The notes: generated by a model not told the origin, from the sequence alone. A stretch of DNA of 64,000 nt from Pseudoalteromonas holothuriae (GCF_945859825.1 NZ_CAMAPC010000002.1:434001-498000); one strand, 5' to 3'. Counted from the stretch's first letter, positions 46,144 through 56,760 are shown. Numbers and translations: made by a program.

Positions 46144-47188
46144 ACGCACAGCCTTAACTGAGGCGTTAAAACAACGTATTTTAATTCTTGATGGTGCAAT
46201 GGGTACCATGATCCAAGAACATAAACTTGAAGAGCAAGACTACCGAGGTGAACGGTTTAAAGATTGGCATGTACTTATCAAAGGTAATAATGATTTACTT
46301 AGTTTGACTAAACCAGAGGTGATTGAAAAAATTCACCGAGATTTCTTACAAGCCGGTGCTGATATCATTGAAACCAATACATTTAATGCAACTACAATTT
46401 CAATGGAAGATTATGATATGGCCAGTGTCAGTAAGGAAATTAACCTTGCTTCTGCTACACTAGCAAGAGCGCTTTGTGACGAGTTTACGGCGCAAAACCC
46501 AGCCAAGCCTCGTTTCGTAGCGGGTGTGTTAGGACCGACTTCTAAAACGTGCTCTATTTCTCCAGATGTGAATGACCCAGGTTATCGTAATGTAACATTC
46601 GACCAACTTGTTAAAGCTTATGTAGAATCTACTTTGGCATTGATGGAAGGGGGCGTTGATCTTATTTTAATCGAAACGATATTTGATACGCTAAATGCAA
46701 AAGCAGCTTCATTTGCAGTGGAAGAAGCGTTTGAGCAAGCTGGTAGAACATTACCGGTGATGATATCAGGCACGATTACAGATGCTTCAGGGCGAACATT
46801 GTCAGGTCAAACAACCGAAGCTTTCTATAATTCTATTCGGCACATTAAACCGCTCTCAATTGGCTTGAACTGTGCGCTTGGACCTGACTTGTTGCGCCAG
46901 TACGTGGTTGAGTTATCACGGGTGTGTGAAACTTTTACTTCCGTTCACCCAAATGCGGGTTTGCCAAATGAATTTGGTGAGTATGATTTAGAAGCACCTG
47001 AAATGGCAAAAGAAATCATTGATTGGGGCAAAGAAGGGTTGATTAACATTGTTGGGGGGTGCTGTGGCACAACGCCCGCTCACATTAAAGCATTTGCAGA
47101 TGGCTTGGCACAAATTGCTCCTCGACAATTACCTGAGCTTGAAGTGCGTATGCGCTTAGCTGGGCTTGAAGCTTGTAACTTGAATTAG
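46133..47188 (+). CDS. metH: Methionine synthase, homocysteine-binding module as a separate protein
   Basis: A 351-residue homocysteine S-methyltransferase barrel. It starts like full-length MetH ([15 protein letters not shown]). The zinc ligands are at Cys247 (GLNCALG), Cys310 and Cys311 ([11 protein letters not shown]), the same numbers as in E. coli MetH. The protein ends [13 protein letters not shown], at the linker where E. coli MetH continues into its folate domain. A proper stop, a 9-nt spacer with AGGAAG and a new ATG follow, so this is a two-gene form, not an obvious frameshift. The cobalamin part is the next gene. Confidence 0.92.
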   Translation: MPNKRTALTEALKQRILILDGAMGTMIQEHKLEEQDYRGERFKDWHVLIKGNNDLLSLTKPEVIEKIHRDFLQAGADIIETNTFNATTISMEDYDMASVSKEINLASATLARALCDEFTAQNPAKPRFVAGVLGPTSKTCSISPDVNDPGYRNVTFDQLVKAYVESTLALMEGGVDLILIETIFDTLNAKAASFAVEEAFEQAGRTLPVMISGTITDASGRTLSGQTTEAFYNSIRHIKPLSIGLNCALGPDLLRQYVVELSRVCETFTSVHPNAGLPNEFGEYDLEAPEMAKEIIDWGKEGLINIVGGCCGTTPAHIKAFADGLAQIAPRQLPELEVRMRLAGLEACNLN

Positions 47189-47197
47189 GAAGTAATT

Positions 47198-49831
47198 ATG
47201 ACGCAACAATCTATAGCCATATTTACCAACGTTGGTGAGCGGACTAATGTGACCGGCTCTGCGCGTTTTAAGCGCCTAATTTTAGAAGAAGAATACGAAA
47301 AAGCCTTAGATGTCGCACGCGATCAGGTAGAAAATGGTGCCCAGATAATTGACATCAACATGGATGAAGCCATGTTAGATTCAAAAGCCGCGATGGTGAA
47401 GTTTTTGAATTTGATTGCCTCTGAGCCTGATATTTCTCGAGTACCTATCATGGTTGACTCATCCAAATGGGAAGTGATTGAGGCTGGCCTGAAATGTATT
47501 CAAGGTAAAGCCATTGTTAACTCTATCTCTCTTAAAGAGGGTGAAGAACCCTTTATTCATCAGGCTAAGATCATCAAGCGCTTTGGTGCCGCTGCAGTGG
47601 TTATGGCATTTGATGAGGTAGGGCAAGCAGAAACTGCAAAAAGAAAGTTTGAAATTTGCCAACGTTCATATCGTATTTTGGTCGATCAGTTAGGCTTTGC
47701 GCCTGAAGACATTATTTTTGACCCTAATATTTTTGCTGTAGCTACCGGTATTGAAGAGCATGACAACTATGCTGTTGAATTCATCGAAGGAACACGCCGT
47801 ATAAAGTCAGAACTACCGCATTGCAAGGTATCGGGTGGGGTCTCTAACGTATCATTCTCATTTCGGGGTAACAACCCTGTTCGAGAGGCCATCCATTCAG
47901 TCTTTTTATATCATGCTATTCAAGCGGGCATGGATATGGGAATTGTGAATGCAGGTCAGTTGGCTGTGTATGACGATATACCACAAGAGCTTAGACAAGC
48001 AGTTGAAGACGTTATTCTAAATAAGGATAGTGAAGCGGGTGAGCGTTTGGTTGAACTTGCCCCGAAGTATTCAGGTATGGCACAGGCAGCGAAGGTTGAA
48101 GACTTAGAATGGCGCGCTTGGCCTGTGGCAAAACGGTTAGAGCATGCATTAGTTAAAGGCATTACCGAATATATTGATGATGATACGGAAGAATGTCGAG
48201 CTGGTATGAATAAGCCTATTGAGGTTATTGAAGGGCCGCTGATGGATGGCATGAACGTGGTTGGAGACTTATTTGGTGCCGGTAAAATGTTTTTGCCTCA
48301 AGTGGTTAAATCGGCGCGAGTTATGAAGCGTGCGGTGGCTTACCTTGACCCTTATATCGAAGAAGAAAAACAAGAAGGTGATACCAACGGTAAAATAGTG
48401 ATGGCGACAGTAAAAGGGGACGTTCACGATATTGGTAAGAATATTGTTGGTGTGGTACTGCAATGTAATAATTATGAAGTGATTGATCTTGGTGTGATGG
48501 TGCCTGCAGAAAAAATTCTACAAACCGCCATTGACGAAAAGGCAGATATAATCGGTTTATCTGGTTTGATCACGCCTTCTTTAGATGAAATGGTGCATGT
48601 GGGCAAAGAAATGAAGCGCAGAGGGTTTGAGCTTCCGCTATTGATAGGTGGTGCAACAACGTCTAAAGCACATACAGCGGTTAAAATAGAGCCACAGTAT
48701 GATAAAGGTGTGGTGTATGTAAATAATGCTAGCCGCGCAGTCGGTGTTGTGTCTAATTTGCTTAGCAAAACGCAAAAGAGTGATTTTTTAGCTAAAACAA
48801 CTGTGGAATATGAAAAAGTACGTGAGCAACAAGCACGTAAAAAACCACGTTCAAAGCCAGTTACTTTACAACGTGCACGCGACAATGCGATAAAACTTGA
48901 TTGGGATAGTTATACCCCTCCGGTGCCTAAGAAATTGGGCGTAACTGAATTTACCAATGTGAGTATTAGCACACTTCGAAACTATATCGACTGGACCCCG
49001 TTTTTTATGACTTGGTCGTTGGCAGGTAAGTACCCGCGTATTCTTAATGATGAAGTGGTTGGTGAACAGGCGCAAAGTTTGTTTGCAGATGCCAATGCGA
49101 TGCTAGATGAATTTGAAAAAACGGGTGTATTGCAGCCGTTAGGTGTGATTGGGTTATTCCCGGCTAATCGTGTTGGTGACGATATTGAGATTTATACCGA
49201 TGAAACACGCTCTGAAATTTTGTCATTGTCGTGTCACTTGCGCCAGCAAACTGAAAAAACGGATTTTCCAAATTATTGTTTAGCAGATTATGTGGCCCCT
49301 AAAGGTGTTGCCGATTATTTTGGTGCTTTTGCCGTAACTGGTGGTTTAGAGGAAGATGATTTAGCAGATGCGTTTGATGCTCAGCAAGACGACTACAATA
49401 AAATTATGGTTAAGGCTATTGCTGATAGACTTGCCGAAGCGTTTGCAGAATATTTGCATGAACAAGTACGAAAGCAATACTGGGGTTATGCACCAGATGA
49501 GCTCCTGAGCAATGAGGCGCTTATTCGTGAAAACTATCAAGGTATTCGCCCAGCTCCAGGCTACCCCGCATGTCCAGAGCATACCGAGAAAAAGAAAATT
49601 TGGCAGTTGCTAAACACTGAGCAACGTATAGGTATGCAGCTTACTAGCTCTTATGCGATGTGGCCGGGTGCGGCAGTATCTGGATGGTATTTTTCGCATC
49701 CAGAGGCAAAATATTATGCGGTAGCCAGTATTCAAAAGGATCAGGTAGAAGACTATGCAAGACGCACTGACATGACGCTAGTTGAGGCCGAGCGTTGGTT
49801 ATCACCGAATCTTGGCTATGAGCCTAGTTAA
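47198..49831 (+). CDS. metH: Methionine synthase, folate-, cobalamin- and AdoMet-binding modules
   Basis: An 877-residue protein containing the remaining MetH modules. The pterin-binding domain (residues about 8-290) begins [20 protein letters not shown] and has [20 protein letters not shown]. The B12 cap and Rossmann domains (about 300-545) carry the lower axial ligand His410 in [11 protein letters not shown], then [12 protein letters not shown] and [15 protein letters not shown]. The reactivation domain (about 560-877) has [15 protein letters not shown] and [24 protein letters not shown]. It needs the homocysteine module encoded just upstream to complete methyl transfer. Confidence 0.93.
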   Translation: MTQQSIAIFTNVGERTNVTGSARFKRLILEEEYEKALDVARDQVENGAQIIDINMDEAMLDSKAAMVKFLNLIASEPDISRVPIMVDSSKWEVIEAGLKCIQGKAIVNSISLKEGEEPFIHQAKIIKRFGAAAVVMAFDEVGQAETAKRKFEICQRSYRILVDQLGFAPEDIIFDPNIFAVATGIEEHDNYAVEFIEGTRRIKSELPHCKVSGGVSNVSFSFRGNNPVREAIHSVFLYHAIQAGMDMGIVNAGQLAVYDDIPQELRQAVEDVILNKDSEAGERLVELAPKYSGMAQAAKVEDLEWRAWPVAKRLEHALVKGITEYIDDDTEECRAGMNKPIEVIEGPLMDGMNVVGDLFGAGKMFLPQVVKSARVMKRAVAYLDPYIEEEKQEGDTNGKIVMATVKGDVHDIGKNIVGVVLQCNNYEVIDLGVMVPAEKILQTAIDEKADIIGLSGLITPSLDEMVHVGKEMKRRGFELPLLIGGATTSKAHTAVKIEPQYDKGVVYVNNASRAVGVVSNLLSKTQKSDFLAKTTVEYEKVREQQARKKPRSKPVTLQRARDNAIKLDWDSYTPPVPKKLGVTEFTNVSISTLRNYIDWTPFFMTWSLAGKYPRILNDEVVGEQAQSLFADANAMLDEFEKTGVLQPLGVIGLFPANRVGDDIEIYTDETRSEILSLSCHLRQQTEKTDFPNYCLADYVAPKGVADYFGAFAVTGGLEEDDLADAFDAQQDDYNKIMVKAIADRLAEAFAEYLHEQVRKQYWGYAPDELLSNEALIRENYQGIRPAPGYPACPEHTEKKKIWQLLNTEQRIGMQLTSSYAMWPGAAVSGWYFSHPEAKYYAVASIQKDQVEDYARRTDMTLVEAERWLSPNLGYEPS

Positions 49832-49845
49832 CTTTTTTCATTTTA

Positions 49846-49876
49846 ATAAAAAGCGCTTCAAAGAAGCGCTTTTTAT
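49846..49876. terminator. Bidirectional terminator after metH
   Basis: AATAAAAAGCGCTTC-AAA-GAAGCGCTTTTTATT; symmetric stem between convergent metH and the ABC permease gene. Confidence 0.9.
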
Positions 49877-49887
49877 TGTTGATAAGG

Positions 49888-51105
49888 TTACGCACTACGA
49901 GTAACAATTGCAGGCGATATTCTACTTGCTTGAATAACGGGTTGCATAGTCGCTAATTGGCTGATAAACCACATGCATAGCGCACCAATAAACAAATAGC
50001 TTACTGGTACTGGACTAATTGAAAGTGTGTTTATCAGATAAACATTAATAATGATACTAAAGGTAATGCCAATTAATACGCCCACGCTGCAGATAATAAA
50101 GCTCTCTAACATAAAGAACCTTAAAATTTGAGTTTTACTCGCCCCCAGAGCACGACGCGTACCAATTTGTTTGCGCCGAGTAATAATTGAAAAGCGAACT
50201 TGAGCAAAAATCCCTAGTGACGTGGCAATGCTAATGATCACTATCATAACGACTAATATAACTACCACTGCAGCGTCATTTTGATGCGCAGTCTGCCTTA
50301 GTTGCTCGAATGAAATCATTTGGTCAATCCAGCGTTCAGGTGTTTTCATTAGTAATTCAGTTACATCTTTCATTGCTTGTTCACGCATCCCTGGCTGCGC
50401 TCTTACAATAATTTTAGGCTCTGTAGAGAGCAAATTTGCATTAGTAATAATGCCATACCAGTGGTTTTCCCACCAGCTCCAGCCACTACTAGGAAACTGA
50501 TATGCAACCCCACGTACTGTATAAATAGTGCCTGATGCATAAATCATTTCACCAACTACTTGTCGCCAATCATCCGGAAATAGTTTTTTTGCCAGCGCTT
50601 GGGAAATCACCAGCTGATTCTGACCAGCTCGGCTTTCGCTGGCGTCAGTATAATAAAATACGTCACTCTCTTTGAACCACTCACCAGCAAGCATCTCAAT
50701 TTTCCAAGTGTCTTTCATATTATAGCTACCCCAGTAACTTGCAGCTCGGATCACTACTTCGTCAGGGTTAGGAGGCAAACTGATGTTTTCTGTTCCACCG
50801 CGTTGTGAATAGGGAATACTTGATGTTGATGATGCGTTATGAACACTTGGCAAAGCTCTTATGGCTAATAGGTCTTGTTTTAGTAGTGAGACAAGCTCAT
50901 CAGGTTCACCTTGCAGGTTCATGTTAAAACTGAATGTGTCTTTTTCAGATATACCGCTATCAGCTAAAATACGTTCTTGCTTTTGTTGTAGCATGAATGC
51001 GGTGTTAATAATAATGGTTAGCGTCACTGAAATTTGCAATATCAGTAATATCGCTGAGCCTTTTCTTTGCTTTAGAGATTTTAATATGGGTAATAAGTCT
51101 TTCAC
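49888..51105 (-). CDS. ABC transporter permease, MacB/FtsX type
   Basis: A 405-residue membrane protein with one N-terminal TM (GSAILLILQISVTLTIIINTAFML), a large periplasmic MacB-PCD-like domain (about 45-270), and three C-terminal TM segments. The FtsX-domain signature FSIITRRKQIGTRRALGASKTQILRFFMLESFIICSVGVLIG is clear. Such proteins do not move solute across the membrane directly but drive periplasmic mechanotransmission for lipoprotein or peptide export. It lies 9 nt after a second permease of the same type, so the two may form a heterodimer. Confidence 0.85.
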   Translation of the reverse strand: MKDLLPILKSLKQRKGSAILLILQISVTLTIIINTAFMLQQKQERILADSGISEKDTFSFNMNLQGEPDELVSLLKQDLLAIRALPSVHNASSTSSIPYSQRGGTENISLPPNPDEVVIRAASYWGSYNMKDTWKIEMLAGEWFKESDVFYYTDASESRAGQNQLVISQALAKKLFPDDWRQVVGEMIYASGTIYTVRGVAYQFPSSGWSWWENHWYGIITNANLLSTEPKIIVRAQPGMREQAMKDVTELLMKTPERWIDQMISFEQLRQTAHQNDAAVVVILVVMIVIISIATSLGIFAQVRFSIITRRKQIGTRRALGASKTQILRFFMLESFIICSVGVLIGITFSIIINVYLINTLSISPVPVSYLFIGALCMWFISQLATMQPVIQASRISPAIVTRSA

Positions 51106-51114
51106 TACTGGCTC

Positions 51115-52458
51115 CTACAAACTTTTTAATTGGCTAGAAGGCTGTATTTTTATCGCTTTATAAATTGGCCATAATCCAAATAAGCAGGTTGAACAGACAG
51201 CTAAAATAAGGGTGGAAATAACGAGTAGGGCATCCATCTGCATAAAACTTATATTGAGGAAGTGAAATATATTTCTGGCTGTGAGTAAGCCGACCTGAGC
51301 AAGTAATAGCCCAAAAATGCCCCCTACCAAACCAATTAACACGGTTTCACAGCCAAATTGCAGGGCTATTTGTTGTTTACTTGCACCTATTGCTCGTCGT
51401 AAACCAATTTCGTTTCGTTTATTATAAAATTTATTTACCAGTAGACTCATGCAATTTAATAAGCATACAGCTAAAAATGCAAATGCTAGCCAAACTGCCA
51501 TTTTTGAGTGCTCTGGTACCACCCCAGCATACACAAAGTGCTCAGAAATATTACGTACATAACTATTTATTGGTCTAGGAAAACGGCCCAATTGCTTTTG
51601 CTGTTCATCATAATCTTTAAGTAGTGCACTATAAGCATCTCTTTGATTACTATCATTTAGCTCAACCCATAAAAATAGCCATAAACAGTCTGATTCTAAA
51701 ATAGTATGAAAGGTGATATTTTCAGGCAGGCTTGGGCAATAGATTGGAAAGTAAGGACCTAAATAAAGCTGTGAGTTTATTTGAGTTTTAAACGGTACGT
51801 ATAGATCATGAGGTTTATTATAAGCATAGCTTGCATAGTCAAAATATTTAGGGACCGGGTGCCAAGTATCTAACACGCCTGACACTGTAAATGTATGCTC
51901 GCCTATCATCAGCGGTTTACCTACGGAGTTTTGTCCTTTGAAAACTAAGTCATTAAAGGGCTTACTTATTACAACATCAAGTCCGCCTTTTTCATCAGAT
52001 TGTGTTGTCCAAGGTGCACCATATAAAAAAGGAGAGTCAAACATTGTGAAGAACGATTTATTAACAGTGTACATATAACGCATTTGGGCTTCAGCTTTTG
52101 CTTGTTGTGGAGTTCTTATTAACGCTTTATGTTGTGCAACAGGAGTGTGTGTTTTTACTATTTTGCTATTTTTATGGGCTGTAGATAAATTAGTGTAATC
52201 CATGTAGGTGAGCAGGTCTGCAGCCTGCTCTTTGCCATTTTTTTCTTTGTAGGGACGACTTGCATTCCATGCATTTAAGTAAACTTTAAATACGGTATCG
52301 GCTTTGGCTTCGAGGGGGTGTTTGGACATCATATAGGTAATGGTATATGCGACCATAGATGTTGCAATACCAATAGCAATGATTAGCACCATTAATAGGC
52401 TAAGCAAGGGGGTGGCACGGATACTCAACCAAGCAAGCTTAAAATAATAGGGGATCAT
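51115..52458 (-). CDS. ABC transporter permease, MacB/FtsX type
   Basis: A 447-residue paralogue of the following gene. Start at 52458 is preceded by AAGGAG with correct spacing; an in-frame upstream ATG would start within the ribosome binding site region. TM1 at about residues 10-40, a periplasmic domain to about residue 320, and three C-terminal TMs around the FtsX motif NKRNEIGLRRAIGASKQQIALQFGCETVLIGLVGGIFG. No ATP-binding subunit or adaptor is next to the pair. These pairs are often controlled by a linked two-component system, but none is here. Confidence 0.83.
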   Translation of the reverse strand: MIPYYFKLAWLSIRATPLLSLLMVLIIAIGIATSMVAYTITYMMSKHPLEAKADTVFKVYLNAWNASRPYKEKNGKEQAADLLTYMDYTNLSTAHKNSKIVKTHTPVAQHKALIRTPQQAKAEAQMRYMYTVNKSFFTMFDSPFLYGAPWTTQSDEKGGLDVVISKPFNDLVFKGQNSVGKPLMIGEHTFTVSGVLDTWHPVPKYFDYASYAYNKPHDLYVPFKTQINSQLYLGPYFPIYCPSLPENITFHTILESDCLWLFLWVELNDSNQRDAYSALLKDYDEQQKQLGRFPRPINSYVRNISEHFVYAGVVPEHSKMAVWLAFAFLAVCLLNCMSLLVNKFYNKRNEIGLRRAIGASKQQIALQFGCETVLIGLVGGIFGLLLAQVGLLTARNIFHFLNISFMQMDALLVISTLILAVCSTCLFGLWPIYKAIKIQPSSQLKSL

Positions 52459-52754
52459 TAGTTCTCCTTGTAGAGACAAACATTGAGTTTGAATAAAAGC
52501 AAAGCATTACTAAAGGCTATTTGCATTTTCCATTAATTGCTAGGATACAGTAAGTTACCTATGCTTGTCTTTATTTTTTACATATTAATAACTTTATATA
52601 TACTATTGTGCGTATTTTGATTAGTGAGTATGTTAGTTACTATTTTTTGATACAAAAAGCATGCTGAAAGTGCTTAAGAATAAAGGTAAAATGGCGCTTA
52701 AGCGTTTGCTACTAGCGTGCTAAAATTGTAAAAAAAATCGTGAAGAGTTGTGTT

Positions 52755-55181
52755 GTGTTGCCCATCCAGTCTGTTTACCCACAATTGGTCTCTAAGTTTA
52801 AAAATTACAATACCGTTTTGTTGCAAGCACCGCCTGGTGCAGGTAAGTCAACATGGTTGCCATTACAATTAGTACGAGATAATCATTTTCAACGAATTAT
52901 CATGTTAGAACCTCGGCGTTTAGCTGCACGCAATATTGCGAATTTTTTATCAATTCAACAGCAAGAGCCTTTAGGGCAAACGATTGGTTTACGCATACGC
53001 AATGAAGTGGTGGTTTCAAGTGCGACACGTCTAGAAATTGTCACTGAGGGGGTGTTAACACGAATGCTCCAAGCAGACCCAGAACTCAGTGGTGTTGATT
53101 TAGTTATTTTTGATGAGTTTCATGAGCGCTCTTTAGCGGCAGATACGGCATTGGCATTTGCGTTAGAAACTCAGTCAGCCTTTCGTGATGATTTAAATAT
53201 TTTGGTTATGTCGGCTACATTAGACAGTGAGCGTTATCAGTCATTTTTACATTGTCCCCTTGTATCTTCACAGGGGCGTAGTTATCCCGTAAGTGAAATT
53301 TACCAGCCATTACATGACGAAGGTAAATGGCTAGAAGCTATGCCATCATTGGTGTTAAATGCACTAGAGCAGCAAGATGGTAGCGCACTAGTGTTTTTAC
53401 CAGGCCAACGAGAGATTAATTACTTGCTAGGGCAGTTAAGTGAAAAAGTAGCGAATGATGTAGATGTTGTTACTTTGTTTGGTGAACAAGATAAAGCAAC
53501 ACAACAAACAGCGATAGCGCCCGCGCAAAAAGGCAGGCGTAAGGTTGTATTAACCACTAATGTGGCAGAAACTTCATTAACGATTGAAGGTATTAGAGTA
53601 GTTGTCGATTGTGGCAAACGCAGAGCAGCACGATTTAATTTAAAAACAGGCGTTACTGAACTGATCACGCTTTCCATATCACGTTCCTCAGCAGTACAAA
53701 GGGCTGGCCGAGCTGGCAGAATTGAGCCAGGTGTTGTTTTTCGACTCGGATCGCATGCGCAGTTTGAACGCCGAGATAAATATGATACAGCGGAAATTTT
53801 GTGTTCTGATATAGCGCCTTTAGTGCTTGAAGCTAAAATTTGGGGCACGGATATTACCCAGTTGCCTTTGCTTGATAAGCCAACTCCTATAGCGATTAAA
53901 CAAGCATATGGCTTGCTGCAAATGCTAGAAATTCTAGATGAAGACAACAGGCTAACAGCATTGGGCCAAAAAATTCATCAATTTGGTACAGATCCTCGAC
54001 TTGCGCATATGTTAATAAAAACTCAAGAGTTAGAAGACCAGCTACCCGGTATTAGTGCGCTAGGGTGTTATTTTATTGCTTTGTTAGAGAGCCGGGTAAA
54101 GGGCCCTTCTGAGCTGAGACTTGCTTTACAAATTCAGTTTGAAAAGCCGCAAAAACAGTTTTCTGAGCATTTAGCTATATGGCTAAAACGATTTAAACTA
54201 AATAAACCAACCGAGCTGGCATGTGAATATTTAAGCATAGTTGTTGCACTTGCCTTTCCTGATAGATTAGCTAAACGTCGCGGGCAAGGTTTTTTGCTTG
54301 CTAACGGAGCTGGTGTAAATAGCCATGAAAGCCTTTGGTTAGATAGCGACTATATTGCGGTTGCAACTTTGGGTGGCATAAAAGGGCAGCGTATTTTTAG
54401 CGCTACAGAGCTTAATATGGGGTTAGTTCAAGATATGCTGCCACACTTATTTAGCCTACAAAGTGTGTGTGAATTTGATGAAAAAAAAGGGCGTTTTTTA
54501 CACGAGGAGCGTACTTTGATCGGTGCGTTAATAGTTCATACACAACCGAGTGGCAAAGCGCTAAATGTGCAAATTCGCACGCAAGCTTGGTTAAATTTAT
54601 TACAAAAGCATGGCTTAGAGTTTTTTGAGCAATACCCGCAAACTAAACAGTTATTGATTAGAATGACACTTGCTCAGCAGTTTTATCCACAAGAGTTTAA
54701 ACAAATTGATGAAGCGTCTCTGCTGGCTAATTTAGCACAGTGGTTGGGACCTTTTTTAGATAATGTTAAACAATTTACTGAATTAAAAAAGTTTGATTTG
54801 GCCAATTCATTGCAAACCTTGTTAGATTGGCACTTACAACAGCGTTTGGAGCATATTTTACCAAAGCGTATTGACGTGCCCAGTGGTTCCAGCATAAAAG
54901 TTGAATATCAATTAGAGGGCCCAGCAAAACTTTCGGTGAGAATGCAAGAAGTGTATGGTTTGACTGAAACGCCAAAACTGTGCAATGGCCAATTACCATT
55001 ATTAATGGAGTTATTGTCGCCCGCGCGGCGGCCTTTACAGTTAACACAAGACTTAGCCCACTTTTGGCAAACAAGCTACAAAGAGGTTCAAAAAGAAATG
55101 AAAGGGCGCTACCCCAAACATTTTTGGCCAGGTGACCCCGCCAATGCACAAGCGACCAATAAAGTAAAAAGTAAAATGTAA
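52755..55181 (+). CDS. hrpB: ATP-dependent RNA helicase-like protein HrpB
   Basis: An approximately 808-residue DEAH/RHA helicase. Motif I is APPGAGKSTWLPLQL, motif Ia EPRRLAARNIA, motif II in the HrpB form DEFH (IFDEFHERSL), motif III VMSATLDSERY, motif V TNVAETSLTIEGIRVVVDCG and motif VI QRAGRAGR. HA2, OB-like and the HrpB-specific C-terminal domain (ending YPKHFWPGDPANAQAT) follow. GTG at 52755 has GAAGAG seven bases upstream and is preferred; an in-frame GTG at 52740 is the alternative. Its cellular substrate remains unclear in E. coli as well. Confidence 0.9.
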   Translation: MLPIQSVYPQLVSKFKNYNTVLLQAPPGAGKSTWLPLQLVRDNHFQRIIMLEPRRLAARNIANFLSIQQQEPLGQTIGLRIRNEVVVSSATRLEIVTEGVLTRMLQADPELSGVDLVIFDEFHERSLAADTALAFALETQSAFRDDLNILVMSATLDSERYQSFLHCPLVSSQGRSYPVSEIYQPLHDEGKWLEAMPSLVLNALEQQDGSALVFLPGQREINYLLGQLSEKVANDVDVVTLFGEQDKATQQTAIAPAQKGRRKVVLTTNVAETSLTIEGIRVVVDCGKRRAARFNLKTGVTELITLSISRSSAVQRAGRAGRIEPGVVFRLGSHAQFERRDKYDTAEILCSDIAPLVLEAKIWGTDITQLPLLDKPTPIAIKQAYGLLQMLEILDEDNRLTALGQKIHQFGTDPRLAHMLIKTQELEDQLPGISALGCYFIALLESRVKGPSELRLALQIQFEKPQKQFSEHLAIWLKRFKLNKPTELACEYLSIVVALAFPDRLAKRRGQGFLLANGAGVNSHESLWLDSDYIAVATLGGIKGQRIFSATELNMGLVQDMLPHLFSLQSVCEFDEKKGRFLHEERTLIGALIVHTQPSGKALNVQIRTQAWLNLLQKHGLEFFEQYPQTKQLLIRMTLAQQFYPQEFKQIDEASLLANLAQWLGPFLDNVKQFTELKKFDLANSLQTLLDWHLQQRLEHILPKRIDVPSGSSIKVEYQLEGPAKLSVRMQEVYGLTETPKLCNGQLPLLMELLSPARRPLQLTQDLAHFWQTSYKEVQKEMKGRYPKHFWPGDPANAQATNKVKSKM

Positions 55182-55237
55182 TAAAGCTAGTGAATTAACA
55201 AAAATCAAGGGTTTTGAGGGAGTGTTATGAATTGCGG

Positions 55238-55325
55238 TTAGTTACAACTTGCGTTTGTGTTAACACGTTTTCACTGATGCTAACTCGGGTTGTCATAAAA
55301 CCAGCTTGTGAATACAACGATTTAT
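55238..55325 (-). pseudogene. Degenerate fragment of a LacI-family regulator gene
   Basis: About 88 bases match 57400-57490 within the intact LacI gene at roughly three quarters identity by eye: both contain CTTGCG-like/CCTGCGTTTGT, CGTTTTCA, TGCTAACT and GTCATAAAACC followed by AGCTTG. In the intact gene this segment codes for part of the ligand-binding domain near residues 85-117. Here it has no surrounding regulator ORF. It is therefore a fossil of a related regulator gene. Confidence 0.6.
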
Positions 55326-55342
55326 ACAGACAATAATTTTCA

Positions 55343-55501
55343 GGTATTTACTTGTTTGAAAGTACTTCTCAAGTAAAAGTAATGGAGTGGCTCTGGTGAT
55401 TAGCTCACAACGAAGAACATACTCATGAAAACTTTGGGGATCTGCCGTCAGCCGCTTACCAAGCTAAATTGGAAAACTCTAGTTTAGTGGTGTGTTACTA
55501 A
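55343..55501 (+). pseudogene. IS3-family transposase remnant (C-terminal end)
   Basis: One frame reads YLFESTSQVKVMEWLW, then an in-frame TGA at 55397, then LAHNEEHTHENFGDLPSAAY and QAKLENSSLVV before a TAA at 55499. This is the typical end of IS3-family OrfB integrases (W-x-x-YNxERxHExLGxLPPxxY pattern). The stop codon, the loss of the normal YN and the absence of the rest of the element show it is dead. It directly follows the LacI-type fossil. Confidence 0.7.
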
Positions 55502-55692
55502 TGAGGTGTAACCCTTTGTTTTCTAAGTTTTGTTAATATTTAATTGTAGCAGTCAGTAAAAAATCATCTAAAAGTCATAAGCACGTCTGGTATTTTAAAG
55601 CTGCTTTACTTAAATTCGATGCTTACACAATTCCATTAAAGCAACTTCTATATTGAAGTTGAATAATTCTTTGATTTAAAGGGAAGTAGATT

Positions 55693-56586
55693 ATGAATCG
55701 AATTTTTATGTTAAGTATATTACTCTTTTCTACTATAACGATTAGTGGCAATAGTTATAGTAAAGATGAATCTCCAATCGTAGAAAGTCGTTATTTTGGC
55801 GAAAAGCCGCCGGCCTTAATTCCTAAACTTTTTGACCCTAAAATAGTATCTCCAGAAGGAAAATTTGATGCTGGTTGGTTTTCACCAGATATGCAGGAGT
55901 TTTATTTCACTCGAAGAGGAGGGAAACATAAAAAACGCACTTTTTTTGTTATTCGTTATGAACACAATCGCTGGGGGCAGGAGTTTGAGACTGATATAAA
56001 GTGGCCACAATTCTCTGCTGATGGCAATATAATGTACGTTGGTAAGGAATATAGAGAACGAACCGACAAAGGTTGGTCAGACCCTAAAAGCCTAGGGGGT
56101 TTCTTAAAACAAACCGCGCATGGTTTATCGGTTTCATCTAAAGGTACTTATTATTTTCCTCTGTTCGAAAAAGATTTTAATACGGGACACGGTAAACTTA
56201 GTTATTCTCGATTGGTTGATGGCCAATATGAATCCCCAGTGACATTGAGCAATGAGATAAATAAAGGTAAGTGGATTGCTCATCCATTTATTGCGTTAGA
56301 TGAATCTTATTTAATATGGGATGTAGTGCGAGAGGATGGCTACGGACAATCGGATCTCTACATTAGCTTTAAACAAGAAGACGGCTCTTGGTCATCAGCA
56401 ATAAATATGGGTCCGCAAATAAACACAGATTTACAGGAAAGTGCTCCACAGGTGACATATGATGGAAAATACCTCTTTTTTAGTAGAGGAGACTGGGAAG
56501 TCAAAGAAGATGGAAGCCGTAATTACATAGGCAAAAAATATTGGGTGGATGCCCAGATTATTGAGAACCTCAGAACTAAACAATAA
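55693..56586 (+). CDS. Exported beta-propeller (PD40/TolB-like) protein
   Basis: A 297-residue protein with a signal peptide (MNRIFMLSILLFSTITISGNSYS). The mature part has repeated WD40-like PD40 blades: FDAGWFSPDMQEFYFTRRGG, WPQFSADGNIMYV, HPFIALDESYLIWD and APQVTYDGKYLFFSRGDW, usually ending S/D-x-D/E-G/S-x-x-L/I-x-F/W. At least four to five blades are visible. Such proteins bind peptides, sugars or other ligands in the periplasm. It lies next to a LacI regulator on the opposite strand; a link to carbohydrate use is possible but unproven. AAAGGGAAG precedes the start. Confidence 0.7.
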   Translation: MNRIFMLSILLFSTITISGNSYSKDESPIVESRYFGEKPPALIPKLFDPKIVSPEGKFDAGWFSPDMQEFYFTRRGGKHKKRTFFVIRYEHNRWGQEFETDIKWPQFSADGNIMYVGKEYRERTDKGWSDPKSLGGFLKQTAHGLSVSSKGTYYFPLFEKDFNTGHGKLSYSRLVDGQYESPVTLSNEINKGKWIAHPFIALDESYLIWDVVREDGYGQSDLYISFKQEDGSWSSAINMGPQINTDLQESAPQVTYDGKYLFFSRGDWEVKEDGSRNYIGKKYWVDAQIIENLRTKQ

Positions 56587-56760
56587 ACCATACTCAATTG
56601 ACTAAGTATTATATTAAAGGTGGCAGCCCATCTTTAATTACGGTGAGTAAGTAAAATGCATATAATCGGGTAGCGGGCGGTTTATAACCTTCAGCCAATG
56701 TAAAAAGGAGAGTGTAATAGAATGAGTGAATTACCTAGAGATTGGTGCTTTGAGGGTGCG

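Noticed and set aside
47180-47200. Frameshift explanation for the split metH
   Set aside because: The first frame ends at a normal stop after the linker. A spacer with a ribosome binding site and a new ATG follow, and no overlapping coding extension is visible.
52740-52754. GTG at 52740 as the hrpB start
   Set aside because: No ribosome binding site precedes it, whereas GTG at 52755 has GAAGAG at proper spacing; kept only as an alternative.
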